DNA of 13,334 nucleotides from positions 1 to 13,334 of the forward strand of contig JBHIER010000033.1 in NCBI GenBank assembly GCA_046760705.1, read 5' to 3'. Numbering within the stretch: position 1 is the first letter of the stretch; every line of letters begins with the position of its first letter. The notes under the pieces are model-generated. The model saw only the letters and a list, made by a program, of their open reading frames with translations. It was not told the origin of the DNA and searched no databases. Shown here piece by piece: positions 1 through 5,131 of the stretch. Made by a program: the position numbers and the translations under genes. The DNA is from JBHIER01 sp046760705 [NCBI: bacterium]. Lineage in GTDB: Bacteria > JBHIER01 > G020348925.

Positions 1-83
1 TGGAAGGTAGAGCTCTAATTTTTATCAAAGTTGTCTCAGTGATTACGTACACCGACTACAGAATAAACACAGGAGGGAACTGA

Positions 84-662
84 TTGGAATTCTTACTGTT
101 CTCACTTGCGAATTCATCTGTTTTTCGGAGCGTCCTCGGTATGGTGACTGGTCTGGCCCTCCTGGCCACCTCGGGATGCATCTTCACGCCCGATTTAGAT
201 CGGGTCCAACGGATGGTGGCCAGGGAGATCGAGCCGGCCACCCTGAGGACCAAGGTCAAGCTCACCCTGGGCCCGATGGCCCTGTCGCTGGCCAGGATGG
301 TGACAGAATGGGCGGACATCGATGAAGAGGCCCGAGCCTATCTGGCCGATGTAGACCGGGTAGAGATCAACGTCCAGGAGATCTCCGGTCTCTCCTCTCT
401 GAGTTCGGTCCACTGGCCAAAGGGCCTGGAGCGCAGGCTCGACCAGGAGGGGTGGGAGACCCTCGTCAAGGCCAGGGATGAGGAGGAGATCGTCCTTATC
501 CTCTACAGGCTGCGGGGGAAAACCATTGGGGCTATGTACGTCATCTGTCTGAACTCTAAAGAACTCGTCCTGGTGAAGATCGAAGGAAGGCTGGACAGCC
601 TCATCACCCGGGCCTTGGAAGACCACGGCTTTGCCAAAGATTGGGCCTCGGATATCAATTAA
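84..662 (+). CDS. DUF4252-like probable lipoprotein
   Basis: A 192-residue exported protein. The chosen start is TTG at 84, because AGGAGGG at 71-77 sits 6 nt upstream. An in-frame ATG at 141 would leave a shorter signal with no such site. A hydrophobic stretch (about residues 12-30) ends in LLATSGC, so Cys32 may be lipidated, although Thr at the -3 position departs from the usual Leu. The mature part (about 40-190) resembles the DUF4252 family: a W-P-x-x-L-type segment, then GWETLVKARDEEEIVLILYR, a GAMYVI strand and a KELVLVKIEGRLD strand. No catalytic residues are visible and the biochemical role of the family is unknown. It lies 393 bp upstream of an ECF sigma factor on the same strand. 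As far as I recall, DUF4252 genes in Bacteroidetes are also found beside ECF sigma/anti-sigma genes, which makes a shared envelope-related role plausible. The coding assignment is secure; the family call is by eye. Confidence 0.82.
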   Translation: MEFLLFSLANSSVFRSVLGMVTGLALLATSGCIFTPDLDRVQRMVAREIEPATLRTKVKLTLGPMALSLARMVTEWADIDEEARAYLADVDRVEINVQEISGLSSLSSVHWPKGLERRLDQEGWETLVKARDEEEIVLILYRLRGKTIGAMYVICLNSKELVLVKIEGRLDSLITRALEDHGFAKDWASDIN

Positions 663-825
663 ACAGGGCAATAGTTGGAAAAGTAAAAACCAACGGTTAG
701 GCCCCTTTAGAGGCTGATATGGGAAGAGGGAGAAGGCATGAGAGGCCATAAAAGGCCAGAGAAGGGAGGTCGATAAACAAATCCCTCGAGCCATCGTAAG
801 CGCTATTGAAAGCGCGGCCACGGAC

Positions 826-846
826 GGACAGGAATAAACCCTGTCC
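826..846. repeat. Hairpin, 7-bp arms
   Basis: GGACAGG at 826-832 pairs with CCTGTCC at 840-846 across the loop AATAAAC. It is the first of three consecutive hairpins in this gap. No T-run follows, so it does not look like an intrinsic terminator. Confidence 0.7.
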
Positions 847-862
847 CTACATTCTCATTGAT

Positions 863-887
863 CGGGTGGGAGTTGGACCCCCACCCG
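863..887. repeat. Hairpin, 8-bp arms
   Basis: CGGGTGGG at 863-870 pairs with CCCACCCG at 880-887 across a 9-nt loop containing AGTTGGA. The loop resembles the AGTTGCACT centre of the next hairpin, so the two may be related copies of one repeat. Confidence 0.75.
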
Positions 888-906
888 CATTAGAGCTCTT
901 CTGGAT

Positions 907-937
907 CTGGGGGCAGGAGTTGCACTCCTGCCCCCAG
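907..937. repeat. Perfect hairpin, 14-bp arms
   Basis: CTGGGGGCAGGAGT at 907-920 pairs without mismatch to ACTCCTGCCCCCAG at 924-937, leaving a 3-nt TGC centre. A perfect GC-rich 14-bp stem is very unlikely by chance. It has no downstream T-run on either strand, so a REP/MITE-like repeat or RNA-processing structure fits better than a terminator. Confidence 0.9.
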
Positions 938-984
938 CACGCGAGCGCCCCCTCATCCCGTAAAGATTCCAAGGGGGTGAAGTA

Positions 985-1012
985 TTGATCCTGCCTTCAT
1001 TATGTGTATATT
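985..1012 (+). promoter_or_regulatory. Candidate sigma-70 promoter for ECF sigma gene
   Basis: TTGATC (985-990), a 16-bp spacer and TATATT (1007-1012) lie 44 bp before the sigma factor start. A second TATATT at 1044-1049 lies 6 nt from the ATG and could instead give a leaderless transcript. Both calls rest on motif matches only. Confidence 0.4.
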
Positions 1013-1055
1013 TTAACCGCAAGTTTTCCGCTGGCTTTTTGTTTATATTAATAGC

Positions 1056-1649
1056 ATGGACACGAATCTGCCTGAATCTGACTGGGAGCTGATGCGGCTG
1101 ACCGCCGGTGGAGACACGGCCGCCTTCAAAAAACTCGTGGGGAGATACGAGAAGGCGGTGTTGAACTTCGCCTATCGCTTTCTCGGCAGCCGTGAGGAGG
1201 CAGAGGATACAGCTCAGGAAGTATTTCTCCGTGTCTACAACTCCGCTAAAACGTACCGGCCAGAGGCTCAATTCGCCACCTGGCTCTTCCGTGTGGCCAC
1301 AAACGTATGTCTTAATGAGTTGAGACTCCGCAAACGGTTCCAAGTGGTTCCCCTCGACTCGACCGCTGAGGGCCCTGAGAAGGGCTCCCTTCGGGATCTC
1401 TCAGCCCCGGATGCGATCCGGCCCGATACACACCTGGAGCAAAAGGAGCTGAACCGAATTATTATGGAGGCCATAAGCGCTCTCCCGCCCAACCAGAGAC
1501 TGGCCGTCATCCTGAAGCGCTTTGAAAGGTTGTCGTATCAGGAGATAGCGGAGGTGTTAGAGGTATCAGTTTCGGCGGTCGAATCGCTGCTCTTTCGAGC
1601 AAAACAGACGCTGAGGAAAAAACTGGGGCCGTACGTTCAAGATGAGTAA
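1056..1649 (+). CDS. ECF-type RNA polymerase sigma factor
   Basis: A 197-residue group IV sigma-70 factor that would direct RNA polymerase to stress-responsive promoters. Region 2 covers about residues 26-93, including the characteristic AEDTAQEVFLRVY helix (49-61) and FATWLFRVATNVCLNELRLR (73-92). Region 4 covers about 133-186, with LPPNQRLAVILKRFERLSYQ (143-162) leading into a helix-turn-helix at 160-182 (EIAEVLEVSVSAVESLLFRA). Length and architecture match the RpoE/SigW-like group with no C-terminal extension. The ATG at 1056 gives the usual short lead before the DWELMRLTAGGDTAAF segment, but it has no recognisable Shine-Dalgarno sequence, unlike its neighbours. It is followed 225 bp later by a ZAS anti-sigma gene, which is the expected partner. 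The family is certain; the regulon is unknown. Confidence 0.97.
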   Translation: MDTNLPESDWELMRLTAGGDTAAFKKLVGRYEKAVLNFAYRFLGSREEAEDTAQEVFLRVYNSAKTYRPEAQFATWLFRVATNVCLNELRLRKRFQVVPLDSTAEGPEKGSLRDLSAPDAIRPDTHLEQKELNRIIMEAISALPPNQRLAVILKRFERLSYQEIAEVLEVSVSAVESLLFRAKQTLRKKLGPYVQDE

Positions 1650-1731
1650 AACTGAATCACTCGCCACAGAGGTAATAGTGCAGTGAGCAAGGGAATAAGG
1701 GTATATGAGGTTTCTTTTCAACTTCGACTTT

Positions 1732-1753
1732 TCCCGACATATAGATGTCGGGA
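1732..1753. repeat. Perfect hairpin between sigma and anti-sigma genes
   Basis: TCCCGACAT (1732-1740) pairs perfectly with ATGTCGGGA (1745-1753) across ATAG. It lies in the 225-bp gap between the sigma and anti-sigma genes. Its GTCGGG arm and a following GTTTCCTTC are also found, in inverted orientation, in the hairpin element near 13231-13259. No clear T-run follows, so the element may be a dispersed repeat that also modulates read-through. Confidence 0.75.
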
Positions 1754-1874
1754 TTACGAGTTTCCTTCCCTTTAAACGAACATCAAGGGCTCGCTGGCTA
1801 AGATTTTTCGAAATGTCACCGCAAGATTTTTGAGGATGCGATGTTTATAAGGGTAGAAAAGGAGTGAACCGGAA

Positions 1875-2354
1875 ATGAAGTGCAAGGAGATACAGAGAAA
1901 GTTGTCACCATTTTTGGACAACGAAGTGAAGGAAGAGGAGGCCCTTTCAATAAGAGAGCATCTGAACCGATGCTCGGCCTGCGCTGCAGAGTTCCGTGCC
2001 CTCAGTTCGGTGTGGAATTTTGTCGAGAGGGCCGAAGAGGTCGAACCCTCGCCCTATTTTTGGACCGACCTTTCCGCCAAAATCGCTCAGCAGGATGAGA
2101 GAAGGGCTTTACGGTGGGGCTTTTGGAGGGGATTGATCCACGCCCCTGTCCCGGTTGCCGCCGCGGCGGTTCTCGTCCTCGGTCTGCTGTTAGGGAATTT
2201 TGTGGGCCGGGCCCTTTTGCCAAATGGATCCTATAAGGACGTGGAAGCCCTCGCAGAAGCGCTCGCCTTGAACGCTTTTGACGACATGCCCTCCGGCTCT
2301 TTGGGCGACGCCTATTTCTCACTCCTGCCCGAAGGAGAAGAGAATGAGAAGTAA
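1875..2354 (+). CDS. ZAS-domain (zf-HC2) transmembrane anti-sigma factor
   Basis: A 159-residue anti-sigma factor expected to bind the ECF sigma factor encoded just upstream and hold it at the inner membrane. The N-terminal cytoplasmic part carries the zinc anti-sigma signature: Cys3, then His29-x3-Cys33-x2-Cys36 (HLNRCSAC). A single hydrophobic segment at about 91-115 (PVPVAAAAVLVLGLLLGNFV) spans the membrane and leaves a short acidic periplasmic tail of about 45 residues. The ATG at 1875 is preceded by AAGGAG at 1858-1863. The 3' end overlaps the first Spy-like gene by 11 nt, so the two are probably translationally coupled. Whether signal release is by conformational change or regulated proteolysis cannot be read from the sequence. 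Confidence 0.93.
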   Translation: MKCKEIQRKLSPFLDNEVKEEEALSIREHLNRCSACAAEFRALSSVWNFVERAEEVEPSPYFWTDLSAKIAQQDERRALRWGFWRGLIHAPVPVAAAAVLVLGLLLGNFVGRALLPNGSYKDVEALAEALALNAFDDMPSGSLGDAYFSLLPEGEENEK

Positions 2355-2820
2355 ATGGTTGATTTTAGCGCTCGTTTTTTCTGTGGCCGTGAATGGCGCA
2401 GCCCTGGTCACCATTGGCTATCAGTGGTGGAGAAGCCGCCAGCCAGCAAGGCCACCGATAGAGTTGCGCCGCGAGATCCTTCGCCGACAGTTGAACCTGA
2501 CGGAGGACCAGTTTCGAAGGGTGAGAGACGCCCAGGGACAAGTGGCTGAAGAGATGGAGGCGATGCGGAAGTCATTAAGGGCGAAGAGGGCGGAGCTTGT
2601 TCGTCTGTTGAGGGAGCCTGACCCTGACCGTGCAGAGATCGATGCCCGTTTGAGGGAGATCGCCACACTCCAGGCCGATCTGGAGCGGCGGGTGGTGGAC
2701 AATCTGTTGAAACTGAAAGGTGTGCTCACGCCAGAACAGCGGGAGAAACTTCTGTCCATTATCGATCACCATCTCATGGGACCGGGACGGCGTGGGAGAC
2801 GCGGCCGCTTTGGTCCGTAG
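2344..2820 (+). CDS. Membrane-anchored Spy/CpxP/CnrX-like periplasmic protein (first copy)
   Basis: A 158-residue protein. The ATG at 2344 is chosen because AAGGAG sits just upstream and the predicted signal or anchor segment begins there; upstream in-frame codons lie within the anti-sigma gene. Residues 5-25 are hydrophobic (WLILALVFSVAVNGAALVTI) with no obvious cleavage site, so it may remain membrane anchored. The rest is predicted to be highly charged and helical, with two LTxxQ-type motifs: LTEDQ (52-56) and LTPEQ (128-132). These mark the Spy/CpxP/ZraP/metal-resistance fold, which acts as a periplasmic chaperone or, in CnrX, as a metal sensor feeding an ECF sigma/anti-sigma pair. The C-terminus is Arg/Gly-rich and contains DHH (141-143). 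The 11-nt overlap with the anti-sigma gene supports a role in sensing for that pair, by inference. Confidence 0.88.
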   Translation: MRSKWLILALVFSVAVNGAALVTIGYQWWRSRQPARPPIELRREILRRQLNLTEDQFRRVRDAQGQVAEEMEAMRKSLRAKRAELVRLLREPDPDRAEIDARLREIATLQADLERRVVDNLLKLKGVLTPEQREKLLSIIDHHLMGPGRRGRRGRFGP

Positions 2821-2854
2821 TGAGGTACATTCCCGGCTGGGGATAAAGAAGGGA

Positions 2855-2868
2855 ACTACACGTGTAGT
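2855..2868. promoter_or_regulatory. 14-bp perfect palindrome upstream of second Spy-like gene
   Basis: ACTACACGTGTAGT reads the same on both strands. It lies 46 bp before the ATG at 2915, in the 94-bp gap between the two Spy-like genes. It could be an operator for a dimeric regulator. No regulator gene is adjacent and no -35/-10 pair is obvious beside it. Confidence 0.4.
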
Positions 2869-2914
2869 CGGTGAACAAACCTGAATCCTAAACTCCAAGA
2901 AGGAGGTGAAGGCA

Positions 2915-3394
2915 ATGAGAACCAAGTGGTTGATCTTAGGAACGGCCGTACTTCTGGCCATCGGGGCCGCTCAGATGGGCTATGCCCAGCGGGCTTGCGG
3001 CTTCGGGCCCGGCCGTGGCCTCGGCGATGGCCCTGGTGACGGGCCGGGCATTCTGGCGAAAGCCGAGGCCCTCGATCTGAAGCCCGACCAGGTCGAGAGA
3101 ATCCAGGCCATGCGCCTGGACCTGGCCAAGACCACTCTGCAGATCAGAAGCGAACTCGAGCTCAAACGGCTGGAGCTGAGAGAGTTGATGTTGGCCGACA
3201 AACCCGACCGTAGGGGGATCGAAGCCAAGATCGACGAGATCGAGCCACTGCGAACGGAGCTTCAGAAGAAACGCATCGAGCATCGGCTGGCCCTGAGGGA
3301 AGTTCTGACCCCGGAACAGAGGGCAAAGCTGAAGTTGTGGCTGGGGCCAGGCAAGCGGCGTCCCGATGGGCGCAGAGGCTGGCATCGAGGCTAA
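2915..3394 (+). CDS. Spy/CpxP-like periplasmic protein (second copy)
   Basis: A 159-residue exported protein. The ATG at 2915 follows an excellent AAGGAGGTGA at 2899-2908; a GTG at 2906 lies inside that site and is rejected. The signal peptide is residues 1-25, with likely cleavage after GYA or nearby. A Gly/Pro/Asp-rich linker follows (about 30-46) with one cysteine at 28. A long charged helical region then carries LDLKPDQ (53-59) and LTPEQ (131-135), the two LTxxQ-type motifs of the Spy/CpxP/ZraP family. The first eight residues (MRTKWLIL) nearly repeat those of the preceding gene (MRSKWLIL), and domain spacing is similar, so the pair probably arose by tandem duplication. Unlike its neighbour it looks freely soluble after cleavage. 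The ligand, whether metal or misfolded protein, is not determinable here. Confidence 0.88.
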   Translation: MRTKWLILGTAVLLAIGAAQMGYAQRACGFGPGRGLGDGPGDGPGILAKAEALDLKPDQVERIQAMRLDLAKTTLQIRSELELKRLELRELMLADKPDRRGIEAKIDEIEPLRTELQKKRIEHRLALREVLTPEQRAKLKLWLGPGKRRPDGRRGWHRG

Positions 3395-3439
3395 ACACCT
3401 CTCCTCGCAGGGGCGGTAAAGTCCTGGGCATAAAAGATG

Positions 3440-3487
3440 CGGGCCTCCTCTGCTGGTTTGTAATACCGATCCGGCAAAGGGGCCCGC
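3440..3487. terminator. Possible bidirectional hairpin between convergent genes
   Basis: GCGGGCC (3440-3446) pairs with GGCCCGC (3481-3487) across a 34-nt loop, between the convergent ends of the second Spy-like gene and the cold shock gene. Position suits a shared transcription end, but the loop is long and no T-run is present, so this is a weak call. Confidence 0.25.
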
Positions 3488-3506
3488 CTCGCTCGAAAAG
3501 CTGGAT

Positions 3507-3707
3507 TTATAACTTCACCACCTTTTCCGCCTTCAAACCTTTTGAGTCTTCAATGATCTCGAACTCAACTTCCTGACCCTCCTCGAGGGTTTTGAAGCCC
3601 TCATCCTGGATGGCAGAAAAGTGGACAAAGACATCATCTCCAGACTCCTGGCCAATGAACCCAAAACCCTTACGCTCATTGAACCATTTCACGCGTCCAA
3701 CTGGCAT
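3507..3707 (-). CDS. Cold shock domain protein (CspA family)
   Basis: A 66-residue single-domain cold shock protein, an OB-fold RNA/ssDNA-binding chaperone of the cytoplasm. The RNP1 motif KGFGFI (13-18) and RNP2 motif VFVHF (26-30) are intact, preceded by the usual [11 protein letters not shown] opening. Length matches the CspA/CspD type. The ATG at 3707 is preceded by AAGGAGGTGA (3717-3726 on the complementary strand). A promoter match at 3834-3862 would give a 5' leader of about 120 nt, in line with the long structured leaders of E. coli cold shock genes, so post-transcriptional temperature control is possible. The gene is monocistronic, in a different orientation from the preceding stress module. 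Which paralogue it corresponds to cannot be told. Confidence 0.97.
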   Translation of the reverse strand: MPVGRVKWFNERKGFGFIGQESGDDVFVHFSAIQDEGFKTLEEGQEVEFEIIEDSKGLKAEKVVKL

Positions 3708-3833
3708 CTAACCTTTCACCTCCTTTCGTCCAACATCCCTTCTATCAAAAAACGGGCGATGATCGAACTGGCTAACCATCCCCCGTCTCTCACTCCATCG
3801 ATGTTTTGGCTCCCTTTCGACAACCTGTTTGTA

Positions 3834-3862
3834 AATATACATCTCTTCTCACAAAAAGTCAA
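3834..3862 (-). promoter_or_regulatory. Sigma-70 promoter for cold shock gene
   Basis: On the minus strand, TTGACT (3862-3857) is followed by exactly 17 bp and then TATATT (3839-3834). The predicted start of transcription is near 3827, about 120 nt before the cold shock ATG. Confidence 0.65.
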
Positions 3863-4243
3863 GCAAAATTCTGACTTTTTTGACTGCGACCGACACCCGG
3901 AAGCTCCCTTATCAAAGTCTTGGCCCCTTAGGGGCGAACCCAGATAATGCGCCACAGACTCACACCCCGATGGATGAATGTCCTGGGGGTATCCAACGGG
4001 GCACAGAAAGCACACAGGGCAATAATTAACAATACCTTATCATAATATATCTTAAATATGGAGTCCAGGAGCCTTTCCCCTCTATCGAAAACAGACAACC
4101 CAGATTGACACCCTCTTAATCTTCCCTTGGGGATTTTGGCAATCTTCTTAAATCTCCAATGTATTCGTTAGGATTGCTTTTTCAAACGAGGATTATGATC
4201 TTCTAAATTTGATTCCCGCCAGCCACGAAAAGTCCGTGATGAA
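3863..4243. other. Non-coding region, no gene seen
   Basis: This stretch lies between the cold shock promoter and the 3' end of the SEC-C gene. It contains a small hairpin, GCCCC/GGGGC at 3923-3935, and an AT-rich block around 4020-4060. Neither strand has an open frame with a ribosome binding site or recognisable protein. I see no tRNA or riboswitch signature. Confidence 0.5.
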
Positions 4244-4600
4244 CTACTCCAACTTGTGATGCACGAAGGTTCCATCTGACAGTTCCTTTTCTATTTCAGA
4301 CATCATTCGCTGCAAATTAGGCAGAATGAATAACTTGTAATACTTCATCGCTTCTTCTTCTGTCGGAAATATTTTGGGAGAACGCCATTCTGTGGGTTCA
4401 CCGTGGCAATGCACGTTATCCCAAGTGTGGACAATTGGCACATATCCATCAGCTTGCTCGTCAAAACGAACGCCTCCTTTCATGCGAATTCCAGCGGTGA
4501 AACCCTTCGAGTGAGATTGTTCTTCAGCACCGCAACATCTCTTATACTTCTTTCCCGACCCACAAGGACATGGAGCATTTCTACTGATTTTGTTCTTCAT
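4244..4600 (-). CDS. Small SEC-C zinc-motif protein
   Basis: A 118-residue cytoplasmic protein. The N-terminal SEC-C motif, PCPCGSGKKYKRCCG (10-24), supplies zinc ligands Cys11, Cys13, Cys22 and Cys23. This motif occurs at the C-terminus of SecA and in many small proteins of unknown role, where it binds zinc and may mediate protein or ribosome contacts. The remainder (30-118) is unfamiliar. It has a segment with clustered Trp/His (HTWDNVHCHGEPTEW, 58-72) and a helical C-terminus (EEEAMKYYKLFILPNLQRMM). ATG at 4600 is preferred because AAGGAA lies 4 nt upstream. An in-frame start at 4669 would add 23 residues, nearly half of them Lys/Arg, in front of the motif. Conserved neighbours give no functional clue. 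Composition is more AT-rich than the flanking metabolic genes, which may indicate a different origin. Confidence 0.82.
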   Translation of the reverse strand: MKNKISRNAPCPCGSGKKYKRCCGAEEQSHSKGFTAGIRMKGGVRFDEQADGYVPIVHTWDNVHCHGEPTEWRSPKIFPTEEEAMKYYKLFILPNLQRMMSEIEKELSDGTFVHHKLE

Positions 4601-4699
4601 AGATTTCCTTTTTGAGCGCTTCTCTCTTAAGCCGTTCTTCAGAGACTTTTTTTTGCTACAAGCTTGCACAGCTTATGGGGTTACGCTTCCGCCAGCTCC

Positions 4700-4722
4700 G
4701 AACCCCGGCGTAGCCGGGGTTC
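4700..4722. repeat. Perfect hairpin, 10-bp arms
   Basis: GAACCCCGGC (4700-4709) pairs perfectly with GCCGGGGTTC (4713-4722) across GTA. It lies 100 bp upstream of the SEC-C start codon and is not followed by a T-run. Confidence 0.85.
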
Positions 4723-4768
4723 AGAAATCATGGTGATCCGCACGTCCTTCTCTGTCTGCCGGGCTGTG

Positions 4769-4784
4769 GTGGCGCACGCGCCAC
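4769..4784. repeat. Perfect hairpin, 7-bp arms
   Basis: GTGGCGC (4769-4775) pairs with GCGCCAC (4778-4784) across a 2-nt centre. It sits 46 bp from the previous hairpin and probably belongs to the same intergenic repeat. Confidence 0.65.
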
Positions 4785-4993
4785 TGCGAAGATTCTCAGG
4801 AACCACCTATATGCCCAGACCGAAAGTGGTGAACTCGTGCTTTGCTCAAATATATCTGAGAGGATCTGGGATGTCAAGAGAAAAATAGAGATTCTGGCCG
4901 CCGATCGCAGAGAATGAGGGGGCATAAGAAGGCGGATAGGATTGGAAGGCCAGAGGGAAAAATAAATTGGAGAAAGGTTAACCAACAGAGCTG

Positions 4994-5034
4994 CCCGTTT
5001 ACGGGTTTATGAGGCCATAAACCGCTGAAGCGGT
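4994..5034. repeat. Three abutting hairpins downstream of mdh
   Basis: Three stems follow one another with shared edge bases: CCCGT/ACGGG (4994-5005), GTTTATG/CATAAAC with loop AGGC (5005-5022), and ACCGC/GCGGT with loop TGAA (5021-5034). Lying about 100-140 bp past the malate dehydrogenase stop, they could form the 3' end structure of the citric acid cycle transcript. The absence of a T-run means Rho-independent termination is not supported. Confidence 0.6.
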
Positions 5035-5131
5035 AACTCCTCAAACGTGGAGCACACCTTACCTTCGCCGGGGTATGGAGATCAGGCCTAGGCCAATCCG
5101 GGCGTCGTCGTCTGAATAGAGCTTTGTGAGA

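Larger units (their letters stand above)
663..1055. other. Non-coding gap with clustered hairpins
   Basis: This 393-bp gap separates the lipoprotein and sigma factor genes. I see no credible gene in it. It holds three successive hairpins (826-846, 863-887, 907-937, listed separately), a smaller CGCT/AGCG inverted repeat at 801-814, and a candidate promoter for the sigma gene near 985-1012. The short open frame through the hairpins (806-988) is judged spurious. Confidence 0.6.
4601..5131. other. Non-coding gap with multiple hairpins
   Basis: A 531-bp gap between the SEC-C gene start and the 3' end of the malate dehydrogenase gene. It contains separately listed hairpins at 4700-4722, 4769-4784 and 4994-5034, plus a 10-bp palindrome GGCCTAGGCC at 5085-5094. 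The short open frames here run through the hairpins and lack family resemblance, so I call no gene. Confidence 0.6.

Noticed and set aside
907-937. Intrinsic terminator
   Set aside because: The stem is strong but no T-run follows on either strand, and it lies about 245 bp beyond the nearest upstream gene.
806-988. 60-codon plus-strand open frame before the sigma gene
   Set aside because: It runs straight through hairpins whose perfect arms explain the sequence, and has no ribosome binding site or recognisable protein.
3716-4015. 99-codon minus-strand open frame upstream of the cold shock gene
   Set aside because: It overlaps the predicted cold shock promoter and leader and resembles no protein.
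4664-4985. Open frames on both strands in the gap before the malate dehydrogenase 3' end
   Set aside because: Both run through inverted repeats, lack ribosome binding sites and have implausible composition.
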